Below, one piece after another: positions 9,370 to 18,522 of a DNA stretch of 64,000 bases. This stretch comes from CAZSXU01 sp964610505. GTDB lineage: Bacteria; Arandabacterota; Arandabacteria; JAGLYR01. The DNA lies in contig CAZSXU010000022.1 in assembly GCA_964610505.1 (NCBI GenBank), positions 5,697 to 69,696 of the forward strand, in the 5' to 3' direction. Each line of letters starts with the position of its first letter. Position 1 is the first letter of the stretch. Under the pieces are notes generated by a model that saw nothing but the letters and a program-made list of their open reading frames with translations, had not been told where the DNA came from and made no database searches. The position numbers and the translations under genes were made by a program.

Positions 9370-9414
9370 AATTTTGGATGAGCAAGAAGTACCCTCCTCC
9401 GGACGGGCGAAATC

Positions 9415-11895
9415 ATGAGAGCCAGAGGTAAGCAAAGGTCGTCCCCGGACCCCTGGACCCAGCTCTTGTCCGGTTTCAGCCGGAAGAAGACGGAGACCGC
9501 CGCCGCCGATTTCGTTGCGCGATGTCTGGCCTCGGTCCTTTCCCTCGAGGCGGTTGAAGTCTACTCGGTACCGACACCCCGCAAGGCCCCGCGCATACTT
9601 GCCGTGTACCCGAAGAACTCGGTACCCCGGTGCGGATCTCTTGCGAAGCAAGTGATCGCATCTCGGCGCGCCGTGGGCAGGGCGATTCCCGGACCTGCCG
9701 GATCGGCCCGTTCCCGGAAGCAGCACGCCCATGCGCTGCCGCTGAAAGGACCGGAGACGACCGCGGGCGTGCTCGTGGCCGTATTCAAGACCGTCCGGCG
9801 GCCGGGCCGAAGCGCTCTGGAGAAACTCAAAACGGGTGCGGCCCTTCTCGCCGAGAAGATGATCTGTCTGAGGGCGATGAAAGATCTGGAGAAGTCCGAG
9901 TGGGTCGTCCGATCGCTGCTCAAGGGAAGCCAGAATCCATGCGTGGGTGTGGATCTCGAATACCGCATCCTCTTCTTCAGCGAATACTGGCGACGAGCCG
10001 TCGGAAAGACGTCGCGACAACTCCTTGGGAAGCGGCTCGATGACATTTACCCGAATTGGCTAGGCCTGGACCTGCCCCACATCGAGAAACAAGTGCTGGA
10101 AAAGAGGCAGCCCTTCAGTCTGAAGGAGTACCGCTTCAAGTCGTCGCTCACGGGCAGAGAGAGGGTGGTCGACGTCACGATCAGCCCGCTGTACGGAAGC
10201 GCCGCGCGCATCCTCGGTTTGCTCCTCGAGGCTCGAGAGGTCGAGGAGCGAAGGGATCTCCAGAAACGGGCGGAGGTCTCCGAAGAGCGCTACCGACGGC
10301 TCTTTGAGGGCATCCACATTCCCGCCGCCGTGTTCCGAATGCCGGGCGGCGACCTGCTTACCTGGAACCGTATGTTCGTCGATCTCACGCGCTACCCGGC
10401 GGAAGAACTTAAGGGAAAGACCGTGGCGGACTTTATCTCCACCGAGGACCTGCCCAAGGTCAGAGAGCGGTACTTCGCACGAGCGAAGGGCGAAGACGTG
10501 CCGGACGTCTATGAGATCATCGGGATCCGAGCCGACGGATCCCGGCGGGATCTCGAGATCTACGTCCAGCTCTATCGCGAGGAAGAGAAAGCGGTCGGAG
10601 CTCTCATCGCCGCTCTGGACATCACGGAACGAAAGCAGGGTGAGCAAGAGATTCGCAACCGTAACCGGCAGCTGGCCGCGCTCTGCCAAATAGCGGAAAC
10701 GGTCGGACGAACCCTGGATCTCGACACCCTCTTGAAGGAGAGCCTGAAGTCTATCATCGATATGACGGGAGCCGAGAGCGGCGGGGTCTATCTGCTCTCC
10801 GATTCCAGGGACAAATTCATTCTTTCGGCTGCTCTGGGAATGCCGCCGGAAGTCCGGAAGGCCCGGGCGGAAATCGAAATCGGTGAGAGTTGGGTGGGGA
10901 GTCGCCCGAAGGACTTGAGCGCGGTTACCATTCGGGATCACTCGGAGGTTGTTGAAGACCGGGTTCGGCTCCCGGGGCTCCAGGTTCCCGAGAAGCGCCT
11001 GGCGCGAGTGGAACTCCGTTCGAAGGGAATCTGCATCGGAGCCGTTGCGCTTCTCTTTCCAAAGGGACGGGAGCTTTCGAAGGACGAGATGGATCTCCTC
11101 GGATCCATCGGCAATCAGATGGGCGTGGCCATCGAGAACGCGCGTCTGTACCGGGAAGTCCGGGAGGCGAACGAGGCCCTGCGCACCACGGATCAAATGA
11201 AGGACGAATATCTCTCGATGGTGACGCATGAAATCAAAGCCCCCTTGACCTCGATTCGTGGATCTACGGATCTCATGCTGACGGGCCGAGAAGGCCGTCT
11301 GACGGCCGGACAGGAACGATTCCTGACGCTGATCAGAACCAGCACCGAGCGATTGGATCGCTTGATTCGGGACCTCTTGGATCTCTCGCGCGTCGAGTCC
11401 GGCTATCACGAAGGCCCGAAGAGGGAAACCAGCCTTCAGCAGCTGAGCTACGAGGCCGTGGAGCCCATGAGGCATCTTGCGTTGGAGAAGGACATCACCC
11501 TTGAGGTCCGGAACATGTCGGCCCTTCCATCGGTTCGGGTCGTCGTGGACAGGATTCGCCAGGTTCTGACAAACCTCATTTCCAACGCGATCAAGTTCAC
11601 GGCGGAGGGCGGCAGCGTCTGGATCGACGGCCGGGCGGATGCGCATGAGGTGGTCGTGGGAGTGAACGACACCGGGACCGGAATCAACAGCGAGTACCAT
11701 GAGAGCATCTTTGAGGAATTCCAGCAACTGGGCCCCGCGGAGGTTCGCGAGGGAGGCACGGGTCTCGGGCTGACCATTTCCAGAAGGATCATCGAGGCGC
11801 ACGGGGGACGGATCTGGGTGGAATCGGAACCGGGCCGGGGGAGCCGTTTCTTCTTCAGCCTACCCCTCGATAACCTCGAAGAGGGAGACGCGTAG
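9415..11895 (+). CDS. Soluble PAS/PAS/GAF sensor histidine kinase
   Basis: 826 residues with no membrane segment. Order of domains: an N-terminal GAF-like region (about 20-160), two PAS domains (about 165-280 and 290-405, the second ending with the PAC-like DITERKQGEQE), a GAF domain (about 425-575), a coiled linker, HisKA with the phospho-acceptor His605 in VTHEIKAPL, and HATPase_c with the N box (NLISNAIKF), G1 (NDTGTGI) and G2 (GGTGLGLTIS). All catalytic boxes are intact, so it should autophosphorylate. The ligand is not evident. The likely partner is the response regulator encoded immediately upstream, which has the same promoter. Confidence 0.9.
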   Translation: MRARGKQRSSPDPWTQLLSGFSRKKTETAAADFVARCLASVLSLEAVEVYSVPTPRKAPRILAVYPKNSVPRCGSLAKQVIASRRAVGRAIPGPAGSARSRKQHAHALPLKGPETTAGVLVAVFKTVRRPGRSALEKLKTGAALLAEKMICLRAMKDLEKSEWVVRSLLKGSQNPCVGVDLEYRILFFSEYWRRAVGKTSRQLLGKRLDDIYPNWLGLDLPHIEKQVLEKRQPFSLKEYRFKSSLTGRERVVDVTISPLYGSAARILGLLLEAREVEERRDLQKRAEVSEERYRRLFEGIHIPAAVFRMPGGDLLTWNRMFVDLTRYPAEELKGKTVADFISTEDLPKVRERYFARAKGEDVPDVYEIIGIRADGSRRDLEIYVQLYREEEKAVGALIAALDITERKQGEQEIRNRNRQLAALCQIAETVGRTLDLDTLLKESLKSIIDMTGAESGGVYLLSDSRDKFILSAALGMPPEVRKARAEIEIGESWVGSRPKDLSAVTIRDHSEVVEDRVRLPGLQVPEKRLARVELRSKGICIGAVALLFPKGRELSKDEMDLLGSIGNQMGVAIENARLYREVREANEALRTTDQMKDEYLSMVTHEIKAPLTSIRGSTDLMLTGREGRLTAGQERFLTLIRTSTERLDRLIRDLLDLSRVESGYHEGPKRETSLQQLSYEAVEPMRHLALEKDITLEVRNMSALPSVRVVVDRIRQVLTNLISNAIKFTAEGGSVWIDGRADAHEVVVGVNDTGTGINSEYHESIFEEFQQLGPAEVREGGTGLGLTISRRIIEAHGGRIWVESEPGRGSRFFFSLPLDNLEEGDA

Positions 11896-11982
11896 ACCGG
11901 AGCCTGGGTCGAACCGACACGGCTTTCGCCGGGACGCGAATGCCGCCGCACGTCTCATGGCGGCGTCCCCAGCAAGCGGCGG

Positions 11983-12011
11983 TTGACACTGCTCGAGGCA
12001 TTCCCTAGAAT
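11983..12011 (+). promoter_or_regulatory. Strong sigma-70 promoter of tldD
   Basis: TTGACA (11983-11988), 17 bp, TAGAAT (12006-12011). Both boxes are near consensus. The -10 context TTCCCTA repeats the pattern seen in the promoters at 8019 and 9341. Transcription would begin near 12018 and include the palindrome at 12045-12072. Confidence 0.7.
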
Positions 12012-12044
12012 GCCCGAGATCATTCGAGTCGCCGCGCAGATCCG

Positions 12045-12072
12045 GTTCTCCCATCCGTACGGATGGGAGAAC
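12045..12072. promoter_or_regulatory. 28-bp perfect palindrome in the tldD leader
   Basis: A perfect inverted repeat (left arm GTTCTCCCATCCGT, right arm its exact complement, no spacer) lies between the promoter and the tldD start. It could be an operator bound by a dimeric regulator or a cruciform/hairpin in the leader RNA. No T-run follows, so it is not a classical terminator. Confidence 0.6.
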
Positions 12073-12205
12073 ATCCCCGCGGGTTTGGATGGTCAGACCG
12101 CCGCCCGATTCGATCTCGGCCCGGGTTTGAACCCGCGTGTCATGGCGCCCCTGAATCGGGATCTCGGCGGACACCGGCGGGGGAACGCGGGCGATGGAGG
12201 GCCGC

Positions 12206-13603
12206 ATGTCGCTTGATCTTTCGAGGGAACTCCTGAGTCACTTGCTGGAATTGGCGCTCTCGCGGGGTGGTGATCTCGCAGACGTATTCGTCGAGCATAC
12301 CCGAACGACCAGCATCGGCATGGGTGAAGACAAGATCAAGAGTGTTTCCGCGAGCATGCGGCGGGGGCTGAGCGTGCGTGTGATCTCGGGAGACGAGGTG
12401 CGGCTGGCGCATACGGACGAGCTCAACGAAGTGGAGATGGAAAAGACCGCTCGGGCCGCGGCCTCCGGCATTGTGGAGGAGCAGCCCATTCGGAATTCGG
12501 TGGAGGATCTGGTCCCCGCCGAGGCCGAGGCGAGATTCACGGTGAAACTACCCCTTTCCGAGGTGGATGCATCCCGGAAGGTGGATATCCTTCGGCGGGC
12601 GAACCAGGCCGCACGGGATTACGATTCGAGAATCACCGAGGTGAGCGTATCCTACTACGATCAGGAACGGCGGATCATTGTCGCCAACTCCGACGGGCGA
12701 TGGGTGACGGATCGCCAACCGCTGAATCTCCTGGCCGTCTCCGCCGTTGCGGTGGACGGTTCCGTGAGGCAAACGGGCTACGAGCGTGTGAGCGAGCGCC
12801 GCGGGTACGAGCTGTTTGAGACGATCTCCCCGGAGGCCATCGGGGAAGAGGCGGCCCGGGAGGCGGTCTGCATGTTGGAAGCGGAAGATGCGCCGAGCGG
12901 CGAGCTGACGGTCGTCATGCCGAAAGGATGGGGCGGGGTGCTCCTTCACGAGGCGGTCGGACATGCTCTCGAGGGGGATTTCGTCCGCAAGGGAACGTCC
13001 TTCTTCACGGATCTCCGAGGGGAGCCGGTGGCCTCTCCTCTGGTTACGGTCGTTGACGACGGGACTCTTCTCAACCATCGCGGGAGCCTGGGAGTCGACG
13101 ATGAGGGCACGCCGACTCAGAGAACGGTGCTGATTGAAAACGGTATCTGCCGGGGATTCCTCTTCGATCTTCACAATGCGAGGCTGATGGGCGTTCGGTC
13201 CACCGGCAACGGACGCCGTGAGACGTTTCGGCATCCGCCGCTGCCGCGCATGACCAACACCTTCATGTTGGGGGGAGACGCCTGTCCGGAAGACCTGCTC
13301 AGGGAAACGCCCTATGGTCTCGAGGTGCGAAAGCTCGGCGGGGGGCAGGTGGACATTACCTCGGGGAACTTCGTGTTCCGGGTGAGCGAAGCGTATCTCA
13401 TCGAGAACGGAAGGACCGCCAAACCGATCAAGGGCGCAACCCTCATCGGGAACGGTCCCGAGATCATGAAGCGGGTGGATATGGTGGCCTCGGGAGAGGC
13501 CTGCTCGGCGGGCTCCTGCGGGAAGGGCGGGCAGATGGTTCCCGTCTGCGTGGGTGAACCGGGCCTCCGAATCTCGGCGATGACCGTCGGAGGCACCGGC
13601 TAG
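12206..13603 (+). CDS. tldD: TldD-type metalloprotease subunit
   Basis: 465 residues from ATG 12206, which has GGAGG five bases upstream; an ATG at 12194 is in frame but has a poorer site. This is the TldD member of the TldD/PmbA(TldE) family: the zinc motif HEAVGH is at 248-253 and the C-terminal SAGSCGKGGQ carries the conserved Cys region. In enterobacteria TldD and TldE form a heterodimer that degrades unfolded or modified peptides such as microcin B17 and CcdA. Here the partner gene pmbA lies 230 bp downstream on the same strand. Cytoplasmic. Family assignment is firm; the natural substrate here is unknown. Confidence 0.92.
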   Translation: MSLDLSRELLSHLLELALSRGGDLADVFVEHTRTTSIGMGEDKIKSVSASMRRGLSVRVISGDEVRLAHTDELNEVEMEKTARAAASGIVEEQPIRNSVEDLVPAEAEARFTVKLPLSEVDASRKVDILRRANQAARDYDSRITEVSVSYYDQERRIIVANSDGRWVTDRQPLNLLAVSAVAVDGSVRQTGYERVSERRGYELFETISPEAIGEEAAREAVCMLEAEDAPSGELTVVMPKGWGGVLLHEAVGHALEGDFVRKGTSFFTDLRGEPVASPLVTVVDDGTLLNHRGSLGVDDEGTPTQRTVLIENGICRGFLFDLHNARLMGVRSTGNGRRETFRHPPLPRMTNTFMLGGDACPEDLLRETPYGLEVRKLGGGQVDITSGNFVFRVSEAYLIENGRTAKPIKGATLIGNGPEIMKRVDMVASGEACSAGSCGKGGQMVPVCVGEPGLRISAMTVGGTG

Positions 13604-13833
13604 CCTGGAGCATGCACCCGGTTCTTGCCTGGCGGCGCGCATCATCCAGGCAGAGCAATGGAGCCATAGGACCATGGAGCCACTGGATTCGAACAGGGTC
13701 GCAGCGGCGAAACAACACCCTGCTTCATTACGGTCTATCGCTCTATTGTTCGATTGATCGCCGCACGGGCAATTGCCCCGATGTGGTTCGGAGTTCACGC
13801 ACGAAGCAGACCATCTGGAATGGAGACACCGGC
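13604..13833 (+). other. tldD-pmbA spacer
   Basis: 230 bp without a convincing gene. It contains a short direct repeat ATGGAGCCA (near 13658 and 13674). The in-frame extension of pmbA into this region does not resemble the family. Confidence 0.4.
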
Positions 13834-15183
13834 ATGGCGGTGGGTGTGAATCAGCGGGCTCTGGCGGAACGTCTGATCGACCGGGCGACACGCGCGGGCG
13901 CCACGGAGGCGGAGGTCTTTGCTCAGGTAGGCAAGCGGGTTCACATTCATGTCAGCCGCGGGCGAATCGAGAACCTGACTCGGGCGGGGGCGAAGGGTGT
14001 AGGTCTGCGGGTGTTGTTGGATGGCCGCCTCGCTTTCATGTCGTCGTCCGACTTCACCGACGAGATCCTGGATGATCTGGTCCGCGAGACCGTTTGCCTG
14101 GCGTCCCAGGCAAGCCCGGAACCTTACAATGGCCTGCCTGATCCTTCGGTCGCCCAAGAGGTCTTGGGCATCTACGACTCCGAACTGACCGAAGTTCCCT
14201 TCGAGAAGAAGATCGACCTCGTCAGGACTCTGGATCAGCAGGTGTTTGAGACCGAACCGCGGATTCAAAACACGGAAGGTGCGGTGTATTCGGATGGACT
14301 CGTCGAAAGTCTGATTGTGAATTCCAAGGGACTTGTCCACGCGTGGAAGGAGTCCTTCGTATCGATGGTCGTTTCTCCCGTTGCAGAGAGGGGAGAAATG
14401 AAGCAGGTGGCCCACGCCTGGACTTCCACGCGGCGGTTTCGCGACCTGAAATCCCCCCGGGAAGTCGCCGCGGAGGCGTGCCGGCGGGCCCACCTGCTTC
14501 TCGGGGGTGAGCCGGTGGCCACTCAGAAAGTGCCCATCGTGATGGATTCCCGGGCGGGGGTCGCTCTCTTTGAGGGGTTGGCGGAGGCCGTCAACGGGGA
14601 GAACGTCTACCGGGGCCGGTCGTTTCTCTCGGACAAGCTCAACCGGCGGATCGGATCCCCGTGGGTGAATGTGATCGATGATGGGACGGTGCGCGGCGGG
14701 ATGGCTTCGTCCCCGGTGGACGGCGAAGGTGTTCCGACGAGCCGCAAGAGCGTGATCGACAAGGGTGTACTCGGGGGGTTCCTCTACGACACCTATACGG
14801 CGCGAAAGGCAAGGACGGTGTCGACCGGCAACGCGGCCAGGGATTCCTACGCCAGTCGCCCGTTGATCGGGAGCTCGAATCTGTACCTCGTGGCCGGGGA
14901 GAAGACGCTCGACGAGGTGATCTCCGAAGTGGATCGAGGTCTCTATGTACTCCGCACCCTGGGCGGAGGTCCGAACGTCGTCACCGGCGATTTCTCCGCC
15001 GGAGCGGCGGGTGTCTGGATCCAGGACGGCAAGTTGACCCGTCCCGTTGCCAAGGTGACCATCGCGGCGAGCATGTTCGAGATGCTCGAGGGCATCGACG
15101 CCGTTGCGAACGACCTTGTCCTGGACGGTCCCACCGTGACGCCGTCCTACCGGATTCGGGAGATGACCGTCAGCGGGCTGTGA
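13834..15183 (+). CDS. pmbA: PmbA/TldE-family protein, partner of TldD
   Basis: 449 residues from ATG 13834 with GGAG eight bases upstream. The protein aligns by eye with PmbA: an N-terminal beta-domain (ATEAEVFAQVGKRVHIHV), the central SPVDGEGVPTSRKSVIDKGVL segment recognised by its GEGxPT core, and the C-terminal DFSAGAAGVWI. It lacks the HExxxH zinc motif, as expected for the TldE subunit, which shapes the chamber of the TldD protease. Likely co-transcribed with tldD. The longer frame reaching 13612 was rejected because its extra 74 residues show no homology-like features. Confidence 0.9.
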   Translation: MAVGVNQRALAERLIDRATRAGATEAEVFAQVGKRVHIHVSRGRIENLTRAGAKGVGLRVLLDGRLAFMSSSDFTDEILDDLVRETVCLASQASPEPYNGLPDPSVAQEVLGIYDSELTEVPFEKKIDLVRTLDQQVFETEPRIQNTEGAVYSDGLVESLIVNSKGLVHAWKESFVSMVVSPVAERGEMKQVAHAWTSTRRFRDLKSPREVAAEACRRAHLLLGGEPVATQKVPIVMDSRAGVALFEGLAEAVNGENVYRGRSFLSDKLNRRIGSPWVNVIDDGTVRGGMASSPVDGEGVPTSRKSVIDKGVLGGFLYDTYTARKARTVSTGNAARDSYASRPLIGSSNLYLVAGEKTLDEVISEVDRGLYVLRTLGGGPNVVTGDFSAGAAGVWIQDGKLTRPVAKVTIAASMFEMLEGIDAVANDLVLDGPTVTPSYRIREMTVSGL

Positions 15184-15320
15184 GTTCCGTTCTCATGGTG
15201 TGGGAGGAAACGAGGCGGAGACGGAGCGAGCGATCCTGGCCCCTCCGCTGTGGAGTTGTGGGTGCGGGACCGACCAGATGTTGAGCCCAGGACAAACGAC
15301 CTTCGGAGGCGGGTGTTCTC

Positions 15321-16676
15321 GTGAGATGGATCGCGCTGGCTCTCGCTTTGGCCGCAGTGGGCGGCCTGGTATGGCTGGGTGTCCACGCCGGCTGGTTTTC
15401 CGCCCGGCCCCCTCACGTGATTCTCCTTTCCGTCGATACGCTCCGGCCGGATCATCTCGGGTGCTACGGGTACGCCGCGCCCACCTCGCCGTCAATCGAT
15501 TGCTTGATGGAGGACGCCGTCCGATTCACCCTGGCCGTCTGCCAAATGCCCACCACGACACCGTCCTTCTGCTCCGTCATGACGGGCGCCCACCCGCATA
15601 CGCACGGCTCTCTACAGAACAGCGTTCCCCTTCGCCCGGAAACGGAGACGCTGGCCGAGCTCCTCCGGAAGAACGGCTACCAGACGGCCGCCTTCGTCAG
15701 CAGCTACACCGTGTCAAATGAATCCTCAGGGCTGGCTCGGGGATTCGACGTGTTCGATGACGATCTGGTGGGCCTGGAACGGTCTTCAAAGGAAACGAAC
15801 CGCCGGTTGTTCGAGTTTCTGGATCGGCGCTCGCCGGGCCCGCTCTTGCTCTGGGTCCACTACTTCGACCCTCATGCGCCGTACGTCCCGCACCCGGGGA
15901 TCTCGCCGGAGACGTTCGCCGGGCCGTGGCAGGGTCCCACGAATACCCTGGAGGACGCCGTGGTGACCGTGCCTCCGTGGGTTCAGACGGAGAGGGGGCT
16001 GGCGTACTACGGCATGCGGTACGACTCGGAGATCGCCTTCGTCGATGGGCAGATCGGGGTCCTCGTGGAGGATCTCCGGGCTCGAGGGATGCTGGAGAAC
16101 GCTCTTGTCGTGTTCCTGTCGGATCACGGCGAGGGTTTCGACCACGGACTCTACTGCCGTCACGGACCGTTTGTGTACGAGTCCTCGGTCAGAATCCCTC
16201 TGGGTTTCCGTTTTCCGGAACGCCGCTACGGTGGCCGAACGATCACGGATCTGGTTCAGAGCATCGACGTGGCCCCCACGATCTGCGACTTCCTGGGAAT
16301 CTCCCGCCCCGAGGACTCGGAGGGGAGAAGCCTGATGCCTCTGCTCGAGGGCCGGGACGAGGGGGAGCGAGCGGCCTTCATCCAGCGCCGGCACTACGGT
16401 GAGGAGAACCGATTCGGCTTGCCGAGTCGGCTATACGCCATCCGGACGAAGTGCTGGAAGTATATTCACAGTCCCGACGGGAAGCCCGAACTGTACGACC
16501 TCGTGGAAGATCCGGGGGAGCTCGAGAACCTGGCGACCGGCGGCGTTGAGCCTCCCGCCCGTTTGCGGGAGCGGCTCGACCTGTGGATTGAGCGGGCCGA
16601 GGCCGGAGCGCCCGAGGATGCCGAGATCGGCGAGGAAGCCCGGAGCAAGTTGAAGTCGCTTGGATACCTGCAGTAG
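15321..16676 (+). CDS. Membrane-anchored sulfatase-like hydrolase (Thr variant)
   Basis: 451 residues from GTG 15321. One N-terminal helix (residues 4-24) anchors it, and the rest is periplasmic. Sulfatase-fold landmarks are LLSVDTLRPDHLGCYGY (Asp39), TTPSF at 79-83 replacing CxPxR, HYFDPHAPYVP, and FLSDHGEGFDHG. Thr79 replaces the Cys/Ser that becomes formylglycine, as in the homologues at 6327 and 30594. The C terminus LKSLGYLQ is the tail common to all three. Known relatives with Thr nucleophiles include phosphoethanolamine transferases, so phosphoryl transfer or phosphatase activity is as likely as sulfate ester hydrolysis. Confidence 0.85.
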   Translation: MRWIALALALAAVGGLVWLGVHAGWFSARPPHVILLSVDTLRPDHLGCYGYAAPTSPSIDCLMEDAVRFTLAVCQMPTTTPSFCSVMTGAHPHTHGSLQNSVPLRPETETLAELLRKNGYQTAAFVSSYTVSNESSGLARGFDVFDDDLVGLERSSKETNRRLFEFLDRRSPGPLLLWVHYFDPHAPYVPHPGISPETFAGPWQGPTNTLEDAVVTVPPWVQTERGLAYYGMRYDSEIAFVDGQIGVLVEDLRARGMLENALVVFLSDHGEGFDHGLYCRHGPFVYESSVRIPLGFRFPERRYGGRTITDLVQSIDVAPTICDFLGISRPEDSEGRSLMPLLEGRDEGERAAFIQRRHYGEENRFGLPSRLYAIRTKCWKYIHSPDGKPELYDLVEDPGELENLATGGVEPPARLRERLDLWIERAEAGAPEDAEIGEEARSKLKSLGYLQ

Positions 16677-16723
16677 ACGATTTTCCCCGAAATCCGTCCC
16701 TTTCGTCCTCGACGATCTCCGGC

Positions 16724-16752
16724 TTGATCCCCCACCCGGCGCGTGTTATTCT
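16724..16752 (+). promoter_or_regulatory. Predicted promoter of the DUF362 gene
   Basis: TTGATC (16724-16729), 17 bp, TATTCT (16747-16752), ending 83 bp before the ATG. Confidence 0.5.
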
Positions 16753-16835
16753 CTCCGCGGACTGCCGGGGCGCCGCGACGCCGGCGCCCGGATGGACCCG
16801 ATCGCGGGTCCCCGCCCGACAACCGAGGAGGAACC

Positions 16836-17891
16836 ATGTCCGTCCCGGGAGAGTGGACTCGAAGAGAATTCATCAAGCAGTCTTCGGTCGCCGCGGCCGG
16901 CCTGGCGGTGGGCGGATCTCTGATCTCCTGCGGCCGCCGCCCGGTGTTCGATCCGTTGAAGGTCGCGGTGGTCCGCGATGCGATGGCGACCGGCGAGGGT
17001 TGGTCCATCAACGCCGGGGCCGTTGGCGATATGATGGACCGGGGGATCACCGAGATCGCGGGGATAAACGACGTGGGAAGAAGCTGGAAGGCGCTCTTCC
17101 CGGGAATTACGTCGAAGACTGTGATCGGGATCAAGCCCAACTGCGTCGTGGCCGACAGCCATCCGGGCCAGCTGGTGAGTCACCCCGAGGTCGTGGATGC
17201 CATCGTGGACGGTCTCCTTCGAATGCCGGTCTCCGGCTTCGGCCCCGAGAACATTCTGATCTGGGAGCGCTGGACGGCCGAGCTGGACGGTGCCGGCTAC
17301 ACCGTCAACAAAGGATCCCAGGGGGTTCGCTGTTTCGGGACGTCGGAGGCCCACGAAGTGGACCTGGAGGACGATCTCGGGTACGACCCGGACTGTCCCT
17401 TCACTTCGCTGGAGGATACGGCCTATTTCAGCAAGATCGTTTCACAGGAATGCGATTACCTCATCAACGTGCCCGTTCTCAAGCAGTGCGGGGTGGGGAT
17501 CACGTTCGCCCTCAAGAACAACTACGGAGCTTTTTCCACGGGATACCCGATCTGGAAGAGTATCGGCGAGGTGTTCCATAAGGAGTTCCCCCAGCGTATC
17601 GTGGATATCAACTCCCAGCCGGTGCTTCGGGACAAGTACCGGCTCGTGGTGGGCGACGCCCTCTTCGGACTGAAGGAGGGGGGGCCGGCCGGCCCCCCGG
17701 GGTTCGTCTATAACGGGCTCATTCTCGGTACCGATCCCGTCGCGACCGATGCCGTCGGTTTGTCCCTTCTGGCCGATGAAGGCGTGGACACGGCCCGAGG
17801 CGCCTATCTCAAGAACGCAGAGGACGCGGGTCTTGGAGTCTCGGATCTCGACCGGATTCACCGGGTCGATGTGGAGAGCGCACGAACCTGA
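16836..17891 (+). CDS. Tat-exported DUF362 domain protein
   Basis: 351 residues from ATG 16836, with GAGGAGGA just upstream. The N terminus carries a twin-arginine signal (TRREFIKQS) followed by a hydrophobic stretch ending in ISCG, a possible lipobox. Export in the folded state is therefore expected. The body matches DUF362: KPNCV, the HPEVVDAIVDGL helix, LINVPVLKQC and GxxFALKNNYGA, and the C-terminal LGTDPVATDAVG. Some DUF362 proteins carry an iron-sulfur domain; no Cx2Cx2C cluster is present here. Molecular function unknown. An in-frame extension to 16743 would bury the Tat signal and was rejected. Confidence 0.85.
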   Translation: MSVPGEWTRREFIKQSSVAAAGLAVGGSLISCGRRPVFDPLKVAVVRDAMATGEGWSINAGAVGDMMDRGITEIAGINDVGRSWKALFPGITSKTVIGIKPNCVVADSHPGQLVSHPEVVDAIVDGLLRMPVSGFGPENILIWERWTAELDGAGYTVNKGSQGVRCFGTSEAHEVDLEDDLGYDPDCPFTSLEDTAYFSKIVSQECDYLINVPVLKQCGVGITFALKNNYGAFSTGYPIWKSIGEVFHKEFPQRIVDINSQPVLRDKYRLVVGDALFGLKEGGPAGPPGFVYNGLILGTDPVATDAVGLSLLADEGVDTARGAYLKNAEDAGLGVSDLDRIHRVDVESART

Positions 17892-17908
17892 GATTCGATT
17901 CGGGAGGC

Positions 17909-18262
17909 ATGCCGGAGATTCTGCAGGGGAGGTTCACAGAGGTGAACGACGAGAGATGGTACAGTCTCCTCGATGACCTGGAGGAGAAATTGACGTTCGA
18001 GAACCGCGGGGAACAGCCCGGCCCGGGAGGAGCGACGGTCGAATGGGTGACTTTCCGGGGGCCGCAGGGGCAGATGAAGCTCGAGCGTGTCTCGAGGCCG
18101 GTCATTCTGGACCGCAAGGTGCACTATTCGAAGAGGATCGGCGGGAAGTCGGAGGAGGAGCTGGTCCTCTCGGAAACCGAGAAGACCTACCGGGTCGGTC
18201 TCTACGTGTGGAAGGAAGGTGGGGGATGGGAGGAGGTTGATTTCCGGGCGCTGACGGGCTGA
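17909..18262 (+). CDS. Small hypothetical protein
   Basis: 117 residues, starting 18 bp after the DUF362 stop and on the same strand, so probably in one transcript. The composition is acidic and beta-rich with alternating charged residues (for example EWVTFRGPQGQMKLERVSRP and EKTYRVGLYVWKE). No signal peptide, membrane helix or Cys pair is seen. I do not recognise a family. The codon pattern matches the neighbours, so it is likely a real gene. Confidence 0.65.
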   Translation: MPEILQGRFTEVNDERWYSLLDDLEEKLTFENRGEQPGPGGATVEWVTFRGPQGQMKLERVSRPVILDRKVHYSKRIGGKSEEELVLSETEKTYRVGLYVWKEGGGWEEVDFRALTG

Positions 18263-18271
18263 ATGCCCCTG

Positions 18272-18292
18272 CCACAGATTGCACGGATTGCC
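18272..18292 (+). repeat. CAGATT-type intergenic repeat (one short copy)
   Basis: CCACAGATTGCACGGATTG: two adjacent 9-bp units of the CAGATTnCn family that recurs in at least 11 intergenic spaces of the window. Confidence 0.7.
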
Positions 18293-18399
18293 GAGATCGA
18301 GATGAGGCCCGTGTGCGACCGCACTCGGGCCTCCGGCGTTGGCCGTGGCCCAGGCGACACCGGGCCTCGCTCACAGCAGAAGACCCGTTCGCTGAGAAC

Positions 18400-18428
18400 T
18401 TGACTTCGAAGCGTAGAGGCGCTAAGCT
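18400..18428 (+). promoter_or_regulatory. Predicted promoter of the transketolase gene
   Basis: TTGACT (18400-18405), 17 bp, TAAGCT (18423-18428), 95 bp before the chosen ATG. Confidence 0.55.
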
Positions 18429-18522
18429 CACCTGTTTGCTATCTGGGTGCCTGCGGCGAACAACAACGGTGCAGAATCGCCCGATCCTGCGCCCTATGGA
18501 GCGATATGCCGAGGAGGAAGGG

